DNA from: Acidobacteriaceae bacterium
GTDB lineage: Bacteria; Acidobacteriota; Terriglobia; Terriglobales; Acidobacteriaceae
Direction: 5' to 3'
NCBI GenBank assembly: GCA_030041515.1
Contig: JASHNS010000004.1
Location: 18,075-82,074 of the forward strand
Length of the DNA stretch: 64,000 nt
The translations under genes were made by a program, and so were the position numbers. Under the pieces are notes generated by a model. The model saw only the letters and a list, made by a program, of their open reading frames with translations. It did no database searches and was not told where the DNA came from. Below are positions 34,454 to 43,895 of the stretch, piece after piece. Within the stretch, counting starts at the first letter, position 1. The number at the start of each line of letters is the position of its first letter.

Positions 34454-34903
34454 CTATGCGAAGATCTCCCCAATCACTCGGTTCCGATACTCAAAAATAT
34501 TCTGCACGGAGCGCCGCACGAACACCCGCCGCGCCGCCGCGCCCGCCCATCCCCACCCCACCTCGTACTCGACCAGGTCCCCCATCAGCGTTCCGCCCGG
34601 CACTTCCGCAAAACTGTGCCGGTGGCGCCATCGCCGATACGGCCCCTTCAGCTGTACGTCCACAAAGAACTCCGGCGGCGACCACTCGGCAATCTGCGTC
34701 CGCCATTGGAACCGCACCCCATGCAGTCCCATTTTGTAATCGATCAGCGTCCCGGCTCGCATCACGATCGGTCCCGGCGTCACGACCTCAAAGCCGAGGA
34801 AGGAAGGCGTAATTCGTTCCAGATTGTGCGCATCCGCGAAAAACGGAAAGACCTCCGCCCGAGGCCTCGGAATCAGCAGCACGCGCTCCAAATAATCCAC
34901 CAT
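34454..34903 (-). CDS. SRPBCC (polyketide cyclase/dehydrase-like) protein
   Basis: A 149-residue START/SRPBCC-fold protein. It begins MVDYLERVLLIPRPRAEVFP, followed by FFADAHNLERITPSFLGFEV and RWRHRHSFAEVPGGTLMGD, the usual layout of ligand-binding coenzyme-Q-like or cyclase family members. ATG at 34903 starts the fold; the same frame runs open upstream toward argJ but without family resemblance. Divergent from argJ. Specific ligand unknown. Confidence 0.8.
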   Translation of the reverse strand: MVDYLERVLLIPRPRAEVFPFFADAHNLERITPSFLGFEVVTPGPIVMRAGTLIDYKMGLHGVRFQWRTQIAEWSPPEFFVDVQLKGPYRRWRHRHSFAEVPGGTLMGDLVEYEVGWGWAGAAARRVFVRRSVQNIFEYRNRVIGEIFA

Positions 34904-35038
34904 AGTGAAGAAAGGATGCTCCCTCCCGCCCCGTCGAGGAATTTTTTTCGCGAGCTGTTGAGTCGTCCTGGAGGGCAGCCTGGAAGTATTGCGCTTTAGC
35001 CGCAGAGGCACGATTTGGGATAATGCAAGCACTCGCCC

Positions 35039-36259
35039 ATGTCCGACGAACAGCTCATCCCCTCCGACGCTCTTCCTCGCGGATTCCGCTTCACCGCTGT
35101 AACCGCCGGCATCAAGCCCAGCGGCAAACCTGACTTCGCCGTTGCAGTGGCGGATCGTGCTGCCAGCGCTGCCGCGATGTTCACGTCGAACAAAATTCAG
35201 GCTGCCCCCCTCACCGTCGGACGCCGCCATCTCCAGCGCAGCGGCGGCCAGGTGCGCGTCGTCGCTGTGAATGCCGGCAATGCCAACTGCGCGACGGGCG
35301 AAGCCGGCCTCGCCGCCTGCGAGCAGGTTTGCCGCGCCGCCGCCGCGACGTTCGCCTGCGCGGGCCACGAAGTCTTCCCTTCCTCGACCGGAATCATCGG
35401 CGTGCCGCTACCCGCGGAAAAGCTCGCCGCCGTACTTCCCGAAGTCCAGAGCTCCCTCTCGTCCGACACGGAGGCCTTCTCCCACTTTGCGCGCGCCATC
35501 CTCACCACCGATACGCGCGCCAAGGTCGCGCACGCGGTCGTGAACGTCGACGGCAAGACCGTCCGCCTTGCCGGAGTCTGCAAAGGCGCGGGCATGATCC
35601 ATCCGCAACTCGTGCCCCACGCCACCATGCTGGTGTATCTGTTCACCGATGCGGCGATTGAGCCCGCGGCGCTGGATCAATTCCTGCGCGCCGCCGTGGA
35701 GCAGACTTTCAATCGCATCTCCATCGACGGCGACACCTCGACCAACGACACGGTGCTCCTGCTGGCCTCGGGAGCGTCGGAGGTGAAGATCGCTGCGTCG
35801 GACGCCGCCTTTGCCGGCGCGCTCAGCAGCGTCTGCACCTCCCTGGCGAAGCAAATCGTGTCCGACGGCGAAGGCATTACGCATGTGGTCGAGCTGCAGA
35901 TTGAAGGCGCGGCCAGCGATGCCGACGCGCTCAAAATCGCCAAAGCGATTGCGCACTCGCCGCTGGTAAAAACCGCGTGGGCCGGCTGCGATCCCAACTG
36001 GGGACGCCTGATCGCAGCGGCCGGCTACTCCGGCGCGGCCATCGATCCCGCGCGCATTGCAATCTGGTTCGGCACGCTGCCCATCTGCGTCGATGGCGGC
36101 CGCGCGCCCCACTTCGACGAGCACGCCGCGCACGAATACCTGAAGCAGCGCGAGTACTCGATCCGCATGAGCGTCGGAACAGGCAGCGGCCGCTGCCGCT
36201 TCTGGACCACCGACCTCACGGCGGAGTACGTGCGCATCAACGCCGACTACTCCACATAA
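35039..36259 (+). CDS. argJ: Bifunctional ornithine acetyltransferase / N-acetylglutamate synthase
   Basis: A 406-residue arginine-biosynthesis enzyme that recycles the acetyl group from N-acetylornithine to glutamate. The self-cleavage site is the Ala-Thr bond in VPHATMLVYLFT (Thr about 196), which becomes the nucleophile of the beta chain. SIDGDTSTNDTVLLLASGAS and WAGCDPNWGRLIAAAGYSG are also family hallmarks. It is alone, with no other arg gene next to it, and is followed five bases after its stop by a GATCAGTGA repeat. Confidence 0.95.
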   Translation: MSDEQLIPSDALPRGFRFTAVTAGIKPSGKPDFAVAVADRAASAAAMFTSNKIQAAPLTVGRRHLQRSGGQVRVVAVNAGNANCATGEAGLAACEQVCRAAAATFACAGHEVFPSSTGIIGVPLPAEKLAAVLPEVQSSLSSDTEAFSHFARAILTTDTRAKVAHAVVNVDGKTVRLAGVCKGAGMIHPQLVPHATMLVYLFTDAAIEPAALDQFLRAAVEQTFNRISIDGDTSTNDTVLLLASGASEVKIAASDAAFAGALSSVCTSLAKQIVSDGEGITHVVELQIEGAASDADALKIAKAIAHSPLVKTAWAGCDPNWGRLIAAAGYSGAAIDPARIAIWFGTLPICVDGGRAPHFDEHAAHEYLKQREYSIRMSVGTGSGRCRFWTTDLTAEYVRINADYST

Positions 36260-36792
36260 TCGCGTGATCAGCAATCAGCGATCAGTGATCAGTGACTCCT
36301 GTTCTCCCGACCGACAACTGACTACCGTGTTCTGTCTTCTGTCTTCGGAGTTTTGCATCGCCGCGTGTGCAGAACGCTCAGGGGCGCATCATTCCTGGCT
36401 TGCAAGGGCCGAATCCGGAGTATTCCACCGGGTTATGCACACATCTGTTGAAATCTGAGCCGCTCATTGGTAATAGAACGTCCGATTTCCGGACACCGTC
36501 GCACCAGTCCACCGGCAACAGAATGTCCCTGGCTCCAGGCGCGTCCGACAGCGCTGCATGATCTCACTGCGCTACAATTTTTATAGAGCGGAAACGGCGC
36601 AGCGCATGCGCGGTTCCTGAGCATGCCGTCGCACCAGGCGCCGCGTCCGCATCCCTAACGCAAAACCACGGTAGATGGAAAGTGAAGGCAAGGTTCCTGG
36701 TCGGCGCGACCAGCGGGGAGCAACGACACCGACCAAGCCGGATCAGCATGCAGTGACCCAGGTTTTGCTGTGAGAGGAACATCTCAGAAAGC
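36260..36792. other. Intergenic region upstream of the pyruvate dehydrogenase operon
   Basis: About 530 bp. The first 40 bp hold a GATCAGTGA repeat. The rest has no gene I can support. It holds a TACAAT hexamer with TTTTTATAG close behind (about 36573-36587) as promoter candidates, a GCGCATGCGC palindrome, and a small CTGGTC/GACCAG hairpin near 36700, which might form part of an untranslated leader. Confidence 0.5.
36264..36300 (+). repeat. GATCAGTGA-family repeat after argJ
   Basis: GTGATCAGCAATCAGCGATC is followed directly by AGTGATCAGTGACTCC, starting five bases after the argJ stop. The orientation relative to the gene is the same as at glk, pstA and thiG. Confidence 0.78.
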
Positions 36793-37551
36793 ATGGCCAG
36801 CCAGGCAAGCACCAGGGTTCCGTCTGCCGCAACGAAGGGCAAGCACGGGAACTCCCTGATCAGCGACGCGAAATTCCGCCAGCTCTATGAGCTCACGCTG
36901 CGCCTGCGCCTCGGCGTGAAGCAGGCCAATGGCCATGGCCCCACGCTCGCGGGCCGCGAAGCGGCTTTGGCTGCGGTCAGCTCTGAGCTGCTCTCCGGCG
37001 ATGGAATTGTCACCGACCAGCCGATTCCGACGGCCATCCACCTTACGGAGACGGCGAGCCCCTTCGCCGATCGCGTCATCGCCGCCGTCGCCCGGGCTGT
37101 CGCCGATCGGCTGAAAAAGAACGCGCGCGTGACCGCGATCTTCACCGGCAACGCGGATCTCCTGCGCGAAGCGCGGACCCTCGCCGGCGCCGCAAAACTG
37201 CCCATTCTCTTCGTGGAGGACGCGGCCGCCGGGACGAAAGCTGCTGGCTCGCGCGCCCGACCCAAGCCCGCGCCCGAGCCGGATTCTCCCATCAGCATCC
37301 CTGTCGACGCGCACGACGTAATCGCGCTCTACCGCGTCGCCCATGAGTCAATCGTCCGCGCGCGCGAAGGCTGCGGCCCCACGCGCATCGTCTGCACGCC
37401 GTGGCCGGCGGCCAGAGGAAAAACAGAAGACCCCGTCGAACATCTGGAGCATTGGCTCCAGGCCCATGGCCTGCCTGCACAGGAGTGGCGCCGCGAGATT
37501 CTCGCCGAGGCCGCCACGCACGACAACAAAAGTTTGACTGAGGTTTTATGA
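36793..37551 (+). CDS. Truncated dehydrogenase E1-alpha-like protein upstream of aceE
   Basis: A 252-residue protein whose parts resemble the E1-alpha subunit of 2-oxo acid dehydrogenases: an N-terminal helix pair (LISDAKFRQLYELTLRLRLG), a middle segment with ASPFADRVIAAVARAVADRL, and a C-terminal VDAHDVIALYRVAHESIVRA with GCGPTRIV. The ThDP-binding GDG-NN motif is absent and the length is well below the usual 330-370, so it is not expected to be catalytic alone. Its TGA overlaps the aceE ATG by 4 bp, so the two are translationally coupled. Possible roles are scaffold or regulator of the E1 assembly; this is inference. Confidence 0.7.
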   Translation: MASQASTRVPSAATKGKHGNSLISDAKFRQLYELTLRLRLGVKQANGHGPTLAGREAALAAVSSELLSGDGIVTDQPIPTAIHLTETASPFADRVIAAVARAVADRLKKNARVTAIFTGNADLLREARTLAGAAKLPILFVEDAAAGTKAAGSRARPKPAPEPDSPISIPVDAHDVIALYRVAHESIVRAREGCGPTRIVCTPWPAARGKTEDPVEHLEHWLQAHGLPAQEWRREILAEAATHDNKSLTEVL

Positions 37552-40217
37552 CAACCAAAGTAAGCGTTCCAGCCCAGACTGATTTTTCCCAGGAGCTTCG
37601 CGAGTGGATCGAAGCCTTTGATGACGTCGTTGTCGCAGAGGGTCCCGAGCAGGGCGCTGAGCTGCTCGCCGCGCTCAAGCAGCGCGCCCGCGAAGCCGGC
37701 ATCTCGCAGTCCAGCGAGCTCGTCACTCCCTACGTCAACACCATCCCGAAGCACGAGGAAGTCCCCTACCCCGGCGACCGCAAGCTCGAACGCCGCATCG
37801 AGAGCCTCATCCGCTGGAATGCGCTGGCCATGGTCCACGGCCAGAACAAGAAGGACCACGGCATCGGCGGACACATCGCCACGTACTCTTCGCTGGCGAC
37901 GCTGCTCGAGGTCGGCTTCAACCATTTCTTCCACGCCGCGTACGGCGATCAGCCCGGCGACTTCATCTATTTCCAGGGCCATGCCAGCCCCGGCATTTAC
38001 TCGCGCGCCTTTCTGCTGGGCCGCCTCGACGAGCAGCGCGTCCTCAATTTCCGCCATGAGCTGCGCGACACGCCGGGTCTCTCTTCGTATCCACACCCGT
38101 GGCTCATGCCCGACTTCTGGCGCTTTCCCACGGTTTCCATGGGCATTGGCCCGCTCAACGCCGTCTATCAGGCGCGCTTCATGCGTTATCTGGAGCATCG
38201 GGGCCTGATTGAGCCAACCCAGCGCAAAGTCTGGGCCTTCATCGGCGACGGCGAAACCGACGAGGTCGACACGCTCGGCGCGCTCTCCATCGCTCGCCGC
38301 GAAAAGCTCGACAACCTCATCTTCGTCGTCAACTGCAACCTGCAGCGCCTCGACGGTCCCGTGCGCGGCAACGGCCGCATCATCGACGAGCTGGAGGCGG
38401 TCTTCCGCGGCGCCGGCTGGAACGTCATCAAGGTCATCTGGGGCTCCGACTGGGATGCGCTCTTCGAGCGCGACCACACCGGGCTGCTGCTCAAGCGCAT
38501 GGAAGAGTGCGTGGACGGCGAGTACCAGGCCTTCAAGGCCAAGGGCGGCGCGTACATCCGCCAGGAATTCTTCGGCAAATATCCTGAGCTGCTGAAGCTC
38601 GTCGAGCACATGTCCGACGACGAGGTCTTCCACCTGCACCGTGGCGGACACGACGCGCGCAAGATCTACAACGCCTACAAGCGCGCCACGGAGCACAAGG
38701 GCGGACCCACGGTCATCCTCGCCAAGACCGTGAAAGGCTACGGCCTCGGCAGCACCCAGGCGCGCAACGCCTCGCACCAGGAAAAGAAAGTCGCCGACGA
38801 CGCGCTGGTCGACTTCATCCATCGCTTCGATCTGCCCATCCCCGAGGCCGATGCCCGCGCCGGCAAGCTCTACCGTCCCGCGCCGGATGCGCCGGAGATG
38901 ATCTACATGCACGAGCGCCGCCAGAGCCTGGGCGGCTACATGCCGAAGCGCGAGGTGCCAAAGATCGACTACCAGGCGCCGCCGCTCGAAGACCTCGGCG
39001 AGTGGACCGGCGGCTCGCGCGGCCGCGCCGTCTCCACCACCATGGGCTTCGTCAGCATCCTGCGTCACCTTATGAAGGATGAAAAGACGGGCAAGCTCAT
39101 CGTGCCCATCGTCCCGGACGAAGGCCGCACCTTCGGCCTCGAATCGGCCATCCGCCAGGTCGGCATCTATGCCAGCGAGGGCCAGAAGTACAAGCCCCAT
39201 GATGTCGACATGCTCCTTTACTATCGCGAGGAGCGCAACGGCCAGATCCTCGAAGAAGGGATCACCGAAGCCGGATCGATGGCGTCGTTCACCGCTGCGG
39301 GCTGCGGCTATGCCAATTACCGCGTTCCGACCATCCCGTTCTACATGTACTACTCGATGTTCGGATTCCAGCGCGTGGGCGACATGATGTGGGCGTTCGC
39401 CGACGCGCGCGGCAAAGGGTTTCTGATGGCCGGTACCGCGGGCCGCACCACCATGACCGGCGAAGGCCTGCAGCACCAGGATGGCCACAGCCATCTGCTG
39501 ATGAGCGTCATCCCCACCTGCGTCAGCTACGACCCCGCCTATGTCTACGAGATGGCCGTGATCCTCCAGGATGGTCTGCGCCGCATGTACCAGGAGGGCG
39601 AGGATCTCTTCTACTACGTCACCATGTACAACGAGGACTACGCGATGCCGGAGATGCCCGAAGGTGTGCGCGAAGGTATCCTCCGCGGTATTTACCGGCT
39701 GAAAGCCGCGCCGGGCGGCAAGGCCGTCGTGCAGCTCTTCGGCAGCGGTCCCATCCTCAACGAAGTTCTCCGCGCCCAGGAAATCCTCGCGGAAAAATAC
39801 AGCGTGTCCGCCGATGTCTGGAGCGTGACCAGCTACAACGAGCTGCGCCGCGAAGCGCTGGGCGTCGAGCGCTGGAACCGCCTGCATCCCGACAAGCCGG
39901 AGAAGACGCCGTACATCGTCTCCGCGCTCGCCAAAACAAAGGGCCCCATTATCGCCGCGACGGATTACATGAAGGCCGTGCCCGACCAGCTCGCGCCGTG
40001 GCTCACCACGCGCCTTGTCTCGCTCGGCACCGACGGCTTCGGCCGCAGCGACAATCGCGAGCACCTGCGCCGCCACTTCGAGGTCAACGCGGAATCGATC
40101 GTCACCGCCACGCTCTCGAAGCTCGCGCGCGAGGGCAAGTTCGACGCGAAGAAGGCGCAGGCCGCGTTCAAGGATCTGCAGGTCGACACGGAACGCGGCG
40201 ATCCTGCACATTCGTAG
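37548..40217 (+). CDS. aceE: Pyruvate dehydrogenase E1 component, homodimeric
   Basis: An 889-residue homodimeric E1 that decarboxylates pyruvate and acetylates the lipoyl group of E2. The pyrophosphate site is GDGETDEVDTLGALSIARRE with VVNCNLQRLDGPVRGNG; HGQNKKDHGIGGHIATYSS and FYMYYSMFGFQRVGDMMWAF are also typical, as is GLQHQDGHSHLLMS. Length agrees with the family (about 880-890). No aceF or lpd follows, so E2 and E3 must be elsewhere. The gene ends before a perfect 21-bp hairpin. Confidence 0.96.
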   Translation: MTTKVSVPAQTDFSQELREWIEAFDDVVVAEGPEQGAELLAALKQRAREAGISQSSELVTPYVNTIPKHEEVPYPGDRKLERRIESLIRWNALAMVHGQNKKDHGIGGHIATYSSLATLLEVGFNHFFHAAYGDQPGDFIYFQGHASPGIYSRAFLLGRLDEQRVLNFRHELRDTPGLSSYPHPWLMPDFWRFPTVSMGIGPLNAVYQARFMRYLEHRGLIEPTQRKVWAFIGDGETDEVDTLGALSIARREKLDNLIFVVNCNLQRLDGPVRGNGRIIDELEAVFRGAGWNVIKVIWGSDWDALFERDHTGLLLKRMEECVDGEYQAFKAKGGAYIRQEFFGKYPELLKLVEHMSDDEVFHLHRGGHDARKIYNAYKRATEHKGGPTVILAKTVKGYGLGSTQARNASHQEKKVADDALVDFIHRFDLPIPEADARAGKLYRPAPDAPEMIYMHERRQSLGGYMPKREVPKIDYQAPPLEDLGEWTGGSRGRAVSTTMGFVSILRHLMKDEKTGKLIVPIVPDEGRTFGLESAIRQVGIYASEGQKYKPHDVDMLLYYREERNGQILEEGITEAGSMASFTAAGCGYANYRVPTIPFYMYYSMFGFQRVGDMMWAFADARGKGFLMAGTAGRTTMTGEGLQHQDGHSHLLMSVIPTCVSYDPAYVYEMAVILQDGLRRMYQEGEDLFYYVTMYNEDYAMPEMPEGVREGILRGIYRLKAAPGGKAVVQLFGSGPILNEVLRAQEILAEKYSVSADVWSVTSYNELRREALGVERWNRLHPDKPEKTPYIVSALAKTKGPIIAATDYMKAVPDQLAPWLTTRLVSLGTDGFGRSDNREHLRRHFEVNAESIVTATLSKLAREGKFDAKKAQAAFKDLQVDTERGDPAHS

Positions 40218-40227
40218 CAGTTCGTCA

Positions 40228-40273
40228 TCCCTCACTCCGCAGGCCGCGTTCTCGCGGCCTGCGGAGTGAGGGA
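40228..40273 (+). terminator. Perfect 21-bp hairpin terminating the aceE operon
   Basis: The arm 40228-40248 is fully complementary to 40253-40273 around the tetraloop TTCT, 10 bp after the aceE stop. The following CCTGCATTTTAAG has a short T-run. Stem length and position support a terminator or a strong mRNA 3' end. Confidence 0.8.
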
Positions 40274-40528
40274 CCTGCATTTTAAGATCCAATAACCGGG
40301 GGCCCTGCCCTCATCGTTCCGTTATTGGCGGCAGGACGCCTCTCCTCACGGGCGCATACTCCGGTCTGCCGCAAACCCACATGACGACCGCGTCATCGTC
40401 GCCGCACTGTGCTTGACATCGCACTTTCTATCGTCCAGGCTGAAGTCACCAGACCATTTGCGAGAGGCGATCCCGGACCGGCCTGGTGCCGCAGGGTCGC
40501 TTCGCTCCTCCACACTGGATCCCACGAG
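40274..40528. other. Intergenic region before the Wzi-like gene
   Basis: About 255 bp. An open frame from 40409 continues into the next gene, but its first 40 residues do not look like protein of this family, so I treat it as leader. A TTGACA hexamer at 40414-40419 may be a -35 box; no clear -10 is seen. Confidence 0.4.
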
Positions 40529-42286
40529 GTGCGCTTGAGATTCTCGTTGTTCCCCGTCGCAGCGCTGGTTTTAAGCGTGCTCATCCCGCAGTCCCAGGCC
40601 CAGTCAACGCAGTCGAATAATCCCTTCGGCGATCAGCCGGCCTCCCAGATCATCTTCACCAGTACGGAAGGCTCGACCTACGTGCCCATGGACAGCTGGA
40701 TTTATCCGGCGCTGGACCGCCTGCACTCTCTCGGCTTCCTCGATACCGCCTTTCTCGGCCTGCGTCCGTGGACGCGCCTCAGCATCGCGCACATGCTGCA
40801 GGATAGCGCGGATGCCATTGACAACAGCGACGACGACCAGGCGAAGGAGATTTACCTCGCTGTCCTCCATGAGGTGCAGCCGGATATCGACAACGCCACC
40901 GTCCTCTTCCATCCCAGCGTGCAACTGGACAGCGTCTACCAGGATTTTCGTGGCATCAATGGAACCGTCCTGCGCGACAGCTTCCACCTGGGCCAGTCGA
41001 TCGTCGACGACTACGGCCGTCCTTACCAGGGCGGCTTCAACGATTACACCGGCTTCAGCGTGCGGGCAGAAGCGGGCCGCTTTTCCCTCTTTTACCGGGG
41101 CGAGTACCAGCGCGCGCCCGGCGCGGCCGGCTATTCTGCGCCCCTCGCGGACTACCTGTCGAACACCATCGACCTGATTCCGATCGCCAGCAATCCCCAT
41201 CAGGCCACACTTCCCGAGGGGCCCATTCCCGTCGCCAGTAATCCCCATGTGATGGAAGCCACGCTTTCCTATCACCTTCTCGGCCACGAAGTTTCCTTCG
41301 GCAAGAGCGACCACTGGATGGGCCCCGATAAGGGCGCCAGCATGCTGTGGAGTAACAACGCTGACGATATCTGGCAGTTCCAGATCGATCGCGTCGAACC
41401 GCTGCGCATTCCCCTCCTCTCGCGTCTCACCGGCCCCTTCCGCTATGACTTCGCCGTGGGCAGCCTGCTGGGGCACACCGATCCGACCGGCGACTGGGCC
41501 CATGCCGAAAAGATCAGTTTCAAGCCAACCCGCAACCTGGAATTTGGATTCAGCCGCATGGTCGTCTGGGGCGGCAAAGGGCACGAGCCGATCACCATCC
41601 ACACGTTCCTCAAGAGCTTCTTCAGCTTTGCCTCTCCCCCCGGGAACACGAAGTACACGCGCAACGATCCTGGCGCGCGCTTCGGCAACTTCGATTTCGA
41701 CTACCGGCTGCCCTTCCTGCGCAACTGGGTCACGCTCTACAGCGACTCATTCGTGCACGACGACGTCAGCCCGATTGACGCGCCGCGCCGCGCCGCCGTG
41801 CATCCCGGCATCTACCTGGCCCGCTTTCCCGGCCTGCAGAAGCTCGATTTGCGCGTCGAAGGCGCCAGCACCGACGCTGGGCCGGTCGGCTCTCGCGATG
41901 TCAAGGGCCAGTTCTTCTATTACGAAGGCGTTCAGAAACAGGGACCCACCAATCAGGGGTTCATTCTCGGCGACTGGATCGGCCGCCAGTCCAAAGGCGG
42001 CCAGGCGTGGCTGACGTATCACCTCTCCAGTAAGAGCGATGTGCAGTTCATGTATCGGCGGGCCAAAGCCTCCATTAAGTTCTTCCCCGGCGGCACCACG
42101 CAGAACGACTTCGCCGGCTCCGTCCGCGAGTGGATCGGCCGGGACCTCGAGATCCAGGGGCTCGTGCAGTACGAGGGATGGAAAGCGCCGATCCTCACCT
42201 ACCCAGTCTTCACCAACACTCTGTACACCGACACGACGGCGGAGGTGCGCATCACCTGGTACCCGCGCCTGCGCTCACCGCAATAA
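40529..42286 (+). CDS. Capsule-assembly Wzi-like outer-membrane protein
   Basis: About 585 residues. The start is uncertain: GTG at 40529 or TTG at 40535 gives the signal peptide RFSLFPVAALVLSVLIPQSQ. The mature N-terminus is helical (WIYPALDRLHSLGFLDTAFL, LRPWTRLSIAHMLQD), then a long series of beta strands with HEVSFGKSDHWMGPDKGASM and NLEFGFSRMVVWGGKGHEPI, matching the 18-strand barrel of Wzi (PF14052). Wzi anchors group 1 capsule to the cell surface; no capsule cluster is present here, so its polysaccharide is unknown. Barrel ends in an aromatic strand (EVRITWYPRLRSPQ). Confidence 0.8.
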   Translation: MRLRFSLFPVAALVLSVLIPQSQAQSTQSNNPFGDQPASQIIFTSTEGSTYVPMDSWIYPALDRLHSLGFLDTAFLGLRPWTRLSIAHMLQDSADAIDNSDDDQAKEIYLAVLHEVQPDIDNATVLFHPSVQLDSVYQDFRGINGTVLRDSFHLGQSIVDDYGRPYQGGFNDYTGFSVRAEAGRFSLFYRGEYQRAPGAAGYSAPLADYLSNTIDLIPIASNPHQATLPEGPIPVASNPHVMEATLSYHLLGHEVSFGKSDHWMGPDKGASMLWSNNADDIWQFQIDRVEPLRIPLLSRLTGPFRYDFAVGSLLGHTDPTGDWAHAEKISFKPTRNLEFGFSRMVVWGGKGHEPITIHTFLKSFFSFASPPGNTKYTRNDPGARFGNFDFDYRLPFLRNWVTLYSDSFVHDDVSPIDAPRRAAVHPGIYLARFPGLQKLDLRVEGASTDAGPVGSRDVKGQFFYYEGVQKQGPTNQGFILGDWIGRQSKGGQAWLTYHLSSKSDVQFMYRRAKASIKFFPGGTTQNDFAGSVREWIGRDLEIQGLVQYEGWKAPILTYPVFTNTLYTDTTAEVRITWYPRLRSPQ

Positions 42287-42415
42287 GGCCGGCGGCCTCC
42301 CCCGAAGGTGTTATCGATTCGCACCCCCGCCTGCGTCACCCTGACGAAGGGGTTTCAGCTTTCAGACGGGATCCGGGTCCCTCGCTCGCGTGCGCTGCCG
42401 GAGGAGAGTTGAGCC

Positions 42416-43681
42416 ATGAAGCGCCTGGTGCTGCGGCTGCGTGCCGCTCTCGTCGACCAGAGCGGCCAGACGATTGTCCTCACCGCTCTGTCGGCGGTCG
42501 TCCTGATGGGCTGTGCCGGTCTTGCCATCGACCTTGGCGAATTCCGAATGGTTCAGCGCCAGTTGCAATCCGTGGCCGACGCCGCGGCCATCGGCGGCGC
42601 TCTCGAAATCAGCACCTGCGCGGGTACGGCCGACTGTGCCGCCATGACCACTTCCGCCCAGCAGGTTCTGAGCGGTAACGGCTACAGCGGCGAAACCCTC
42701 GTCACGCAGTGCGGCTCAACCAGCGGAGACAATCTCGTTCTCATGGTCAACAACGGGCCCTGCGCGCTGGGTTCCACCTCCGCTGACCCGAATTACGGCA
42801 ATACGAATTACGTGGAAACCGTGGTGACCAAAGTCCAGCCCACCATCTTCGGCAACGTTCTTGGCATTCCTTCCGTCGTTCTCACCGCCAGGGCGGAGGC
42901 CGGGCTCGGCAGTTCGCAGAACTGTCTCTACGTGGGCAGTGGCGGCATGACTCTCAACGGCGGCACCATGTCGCTCGCCTGCGGCGTCAACGACAACGGC
43001 ACGCTGATGGCCGACAGCGGCGCAACCCTCAGCGCAGAACATGACTTCGACGTCCACGGCAGCGTGACCAACAACGGAGCCACTCTCTCGCCTTCCGTGA
43101 CGCAGGGTACGGCTACCGTCGCCGATCCTCTCGCTTACCTCACGCCGCCGACGCCCGCCTCCAGCTGCACCAGCGAGAATCCCGTCAACAGCGGTACTCC
43201 CGTCACGCTGGGGCCGGGAACCTACTGCGGAATCAACCTCAACTCCAATGCCAGTCTGACTCTGAGCGGCGGCACCTACATCTTCGAAGGCTCCATCAAC
43301 GTCGGCTCCGGGGCGACGCTCTCCGGATCCGGCGTCACCCTCTACTTCACCTCCGGCACCGTCCAGCCCAACAGCTCCAGCACCATCACCCTCAGCGCGC
43401 CCACCACCGGGGAGTACGCCGGCGTCCTGATCTGGGAAAGCGCCACCAACTCCACCGGCATGGACCCGGATTCCTCTTCCACCTCCAGCTGGCAGGGAGC
43501 CCTCTATCTGCCCGACGCCACCCTCACCCTCAACAGCAACAGCAATGTCGCCGCGTACACCATCGTCGACGCGTACTCTCTCATCGTCGATTCCGGCGCG
43601 GATTTCAATATCGGCGACGATTATTCTTCTCTTCCCGGCGGATCTCCCATCAAGGGCGGCAACGCTGTGCTGGTGGAATAG
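42416..43681 (+). CDS. TadG-like pilus-assembly-type protein with repetitive secreted domain
   Basis: A 421-residue protein. The N-terminus QSGQTIVLTALSAVVLMGCA with GLAIDLGEFRMVQRQLQSVA is the TadG/TadE-like anchor (PF13400): one helix followed by an amphipathic stretch. The rest is extracytoplasmic: a Cys-containing segment (ISTCAGTADCAAM), then glycine/serine/threonine-rich strands (GTYIFEGSINVGSGATLSGS, TLTLNSNSNVAAYTIVDAYS) that suggest a beta-helix-like repeat. Such proteins go with Flp/Tad pili, but no tad secretion genes lie nearby. GGAGGAGAG lies upstream of the ATG. Confidence 0.78.
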   Translation: MKRLVLRLRAALVDQSGQTIVLTALSAVVLMGCAGLAIDLGEFRMVQRQLQSVADAAAIGGALEISTCAGTADCAAMTTSAQQVLSGNGYSGETLVTQCGSTSGDNLVLMVNNGPCALGSTSADPNYGNTNYVETVVTKVQPTIFGNVLGIPSVVLTARAEAGLGSSQNCLYVGSGGMTLNGGTMSLACGVNDNGTLMADSGATLSAEHDFDVHGSVTNNGATLSPSVTQGTATVADPLAYLTPPTPASSCTSENPVNSGTPVTLGPGTYCGINLNSNASLTLSGGTYIFEGSINVGSGATLSGSGVTLYFTSGTVQPNSSSTITLSAPTTGEYAGVLIWESATNSTGMDPDSSSTSSWQGALYLPDATLTLNSNSNVAAYTIVDAYSLIVDSGADFNIGDDYSSLPGGSPIKGGNAVLVE

Positions 43682-43895
43682 GGCGGCCTGTCGGGCAGGA
43701 CTGCCGCGCAGGAATGGGCCTGATTCGGCGGCAGATCGCCCTCCACAATACCGCAAACGTCGCAGGTTGATTGCGCTCCCGCGTCACCCTTACAATGCTT
43801 TCGTTCGGCGGGGATTCATTGCGGAGTTTGGTGTCTCCAGCCCCGTACATCCCTCCGCAAAATTCCCGCATCTCACTCTCCCGAGATCAGTGTCT

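Noticed and set aside
36793..37551. E1-alpha-like gene as a frameshifted piece of aceE
   Set aside because: aceE is complete from its own ATG and the upstream protein resembles a different E1 type, so no frameshift is needed.
37329..40292. 987-codon minus-strand frame opposite aceE
   Set aside because: Antisense shadow; AceE on the plus strand is full length with all motifs.
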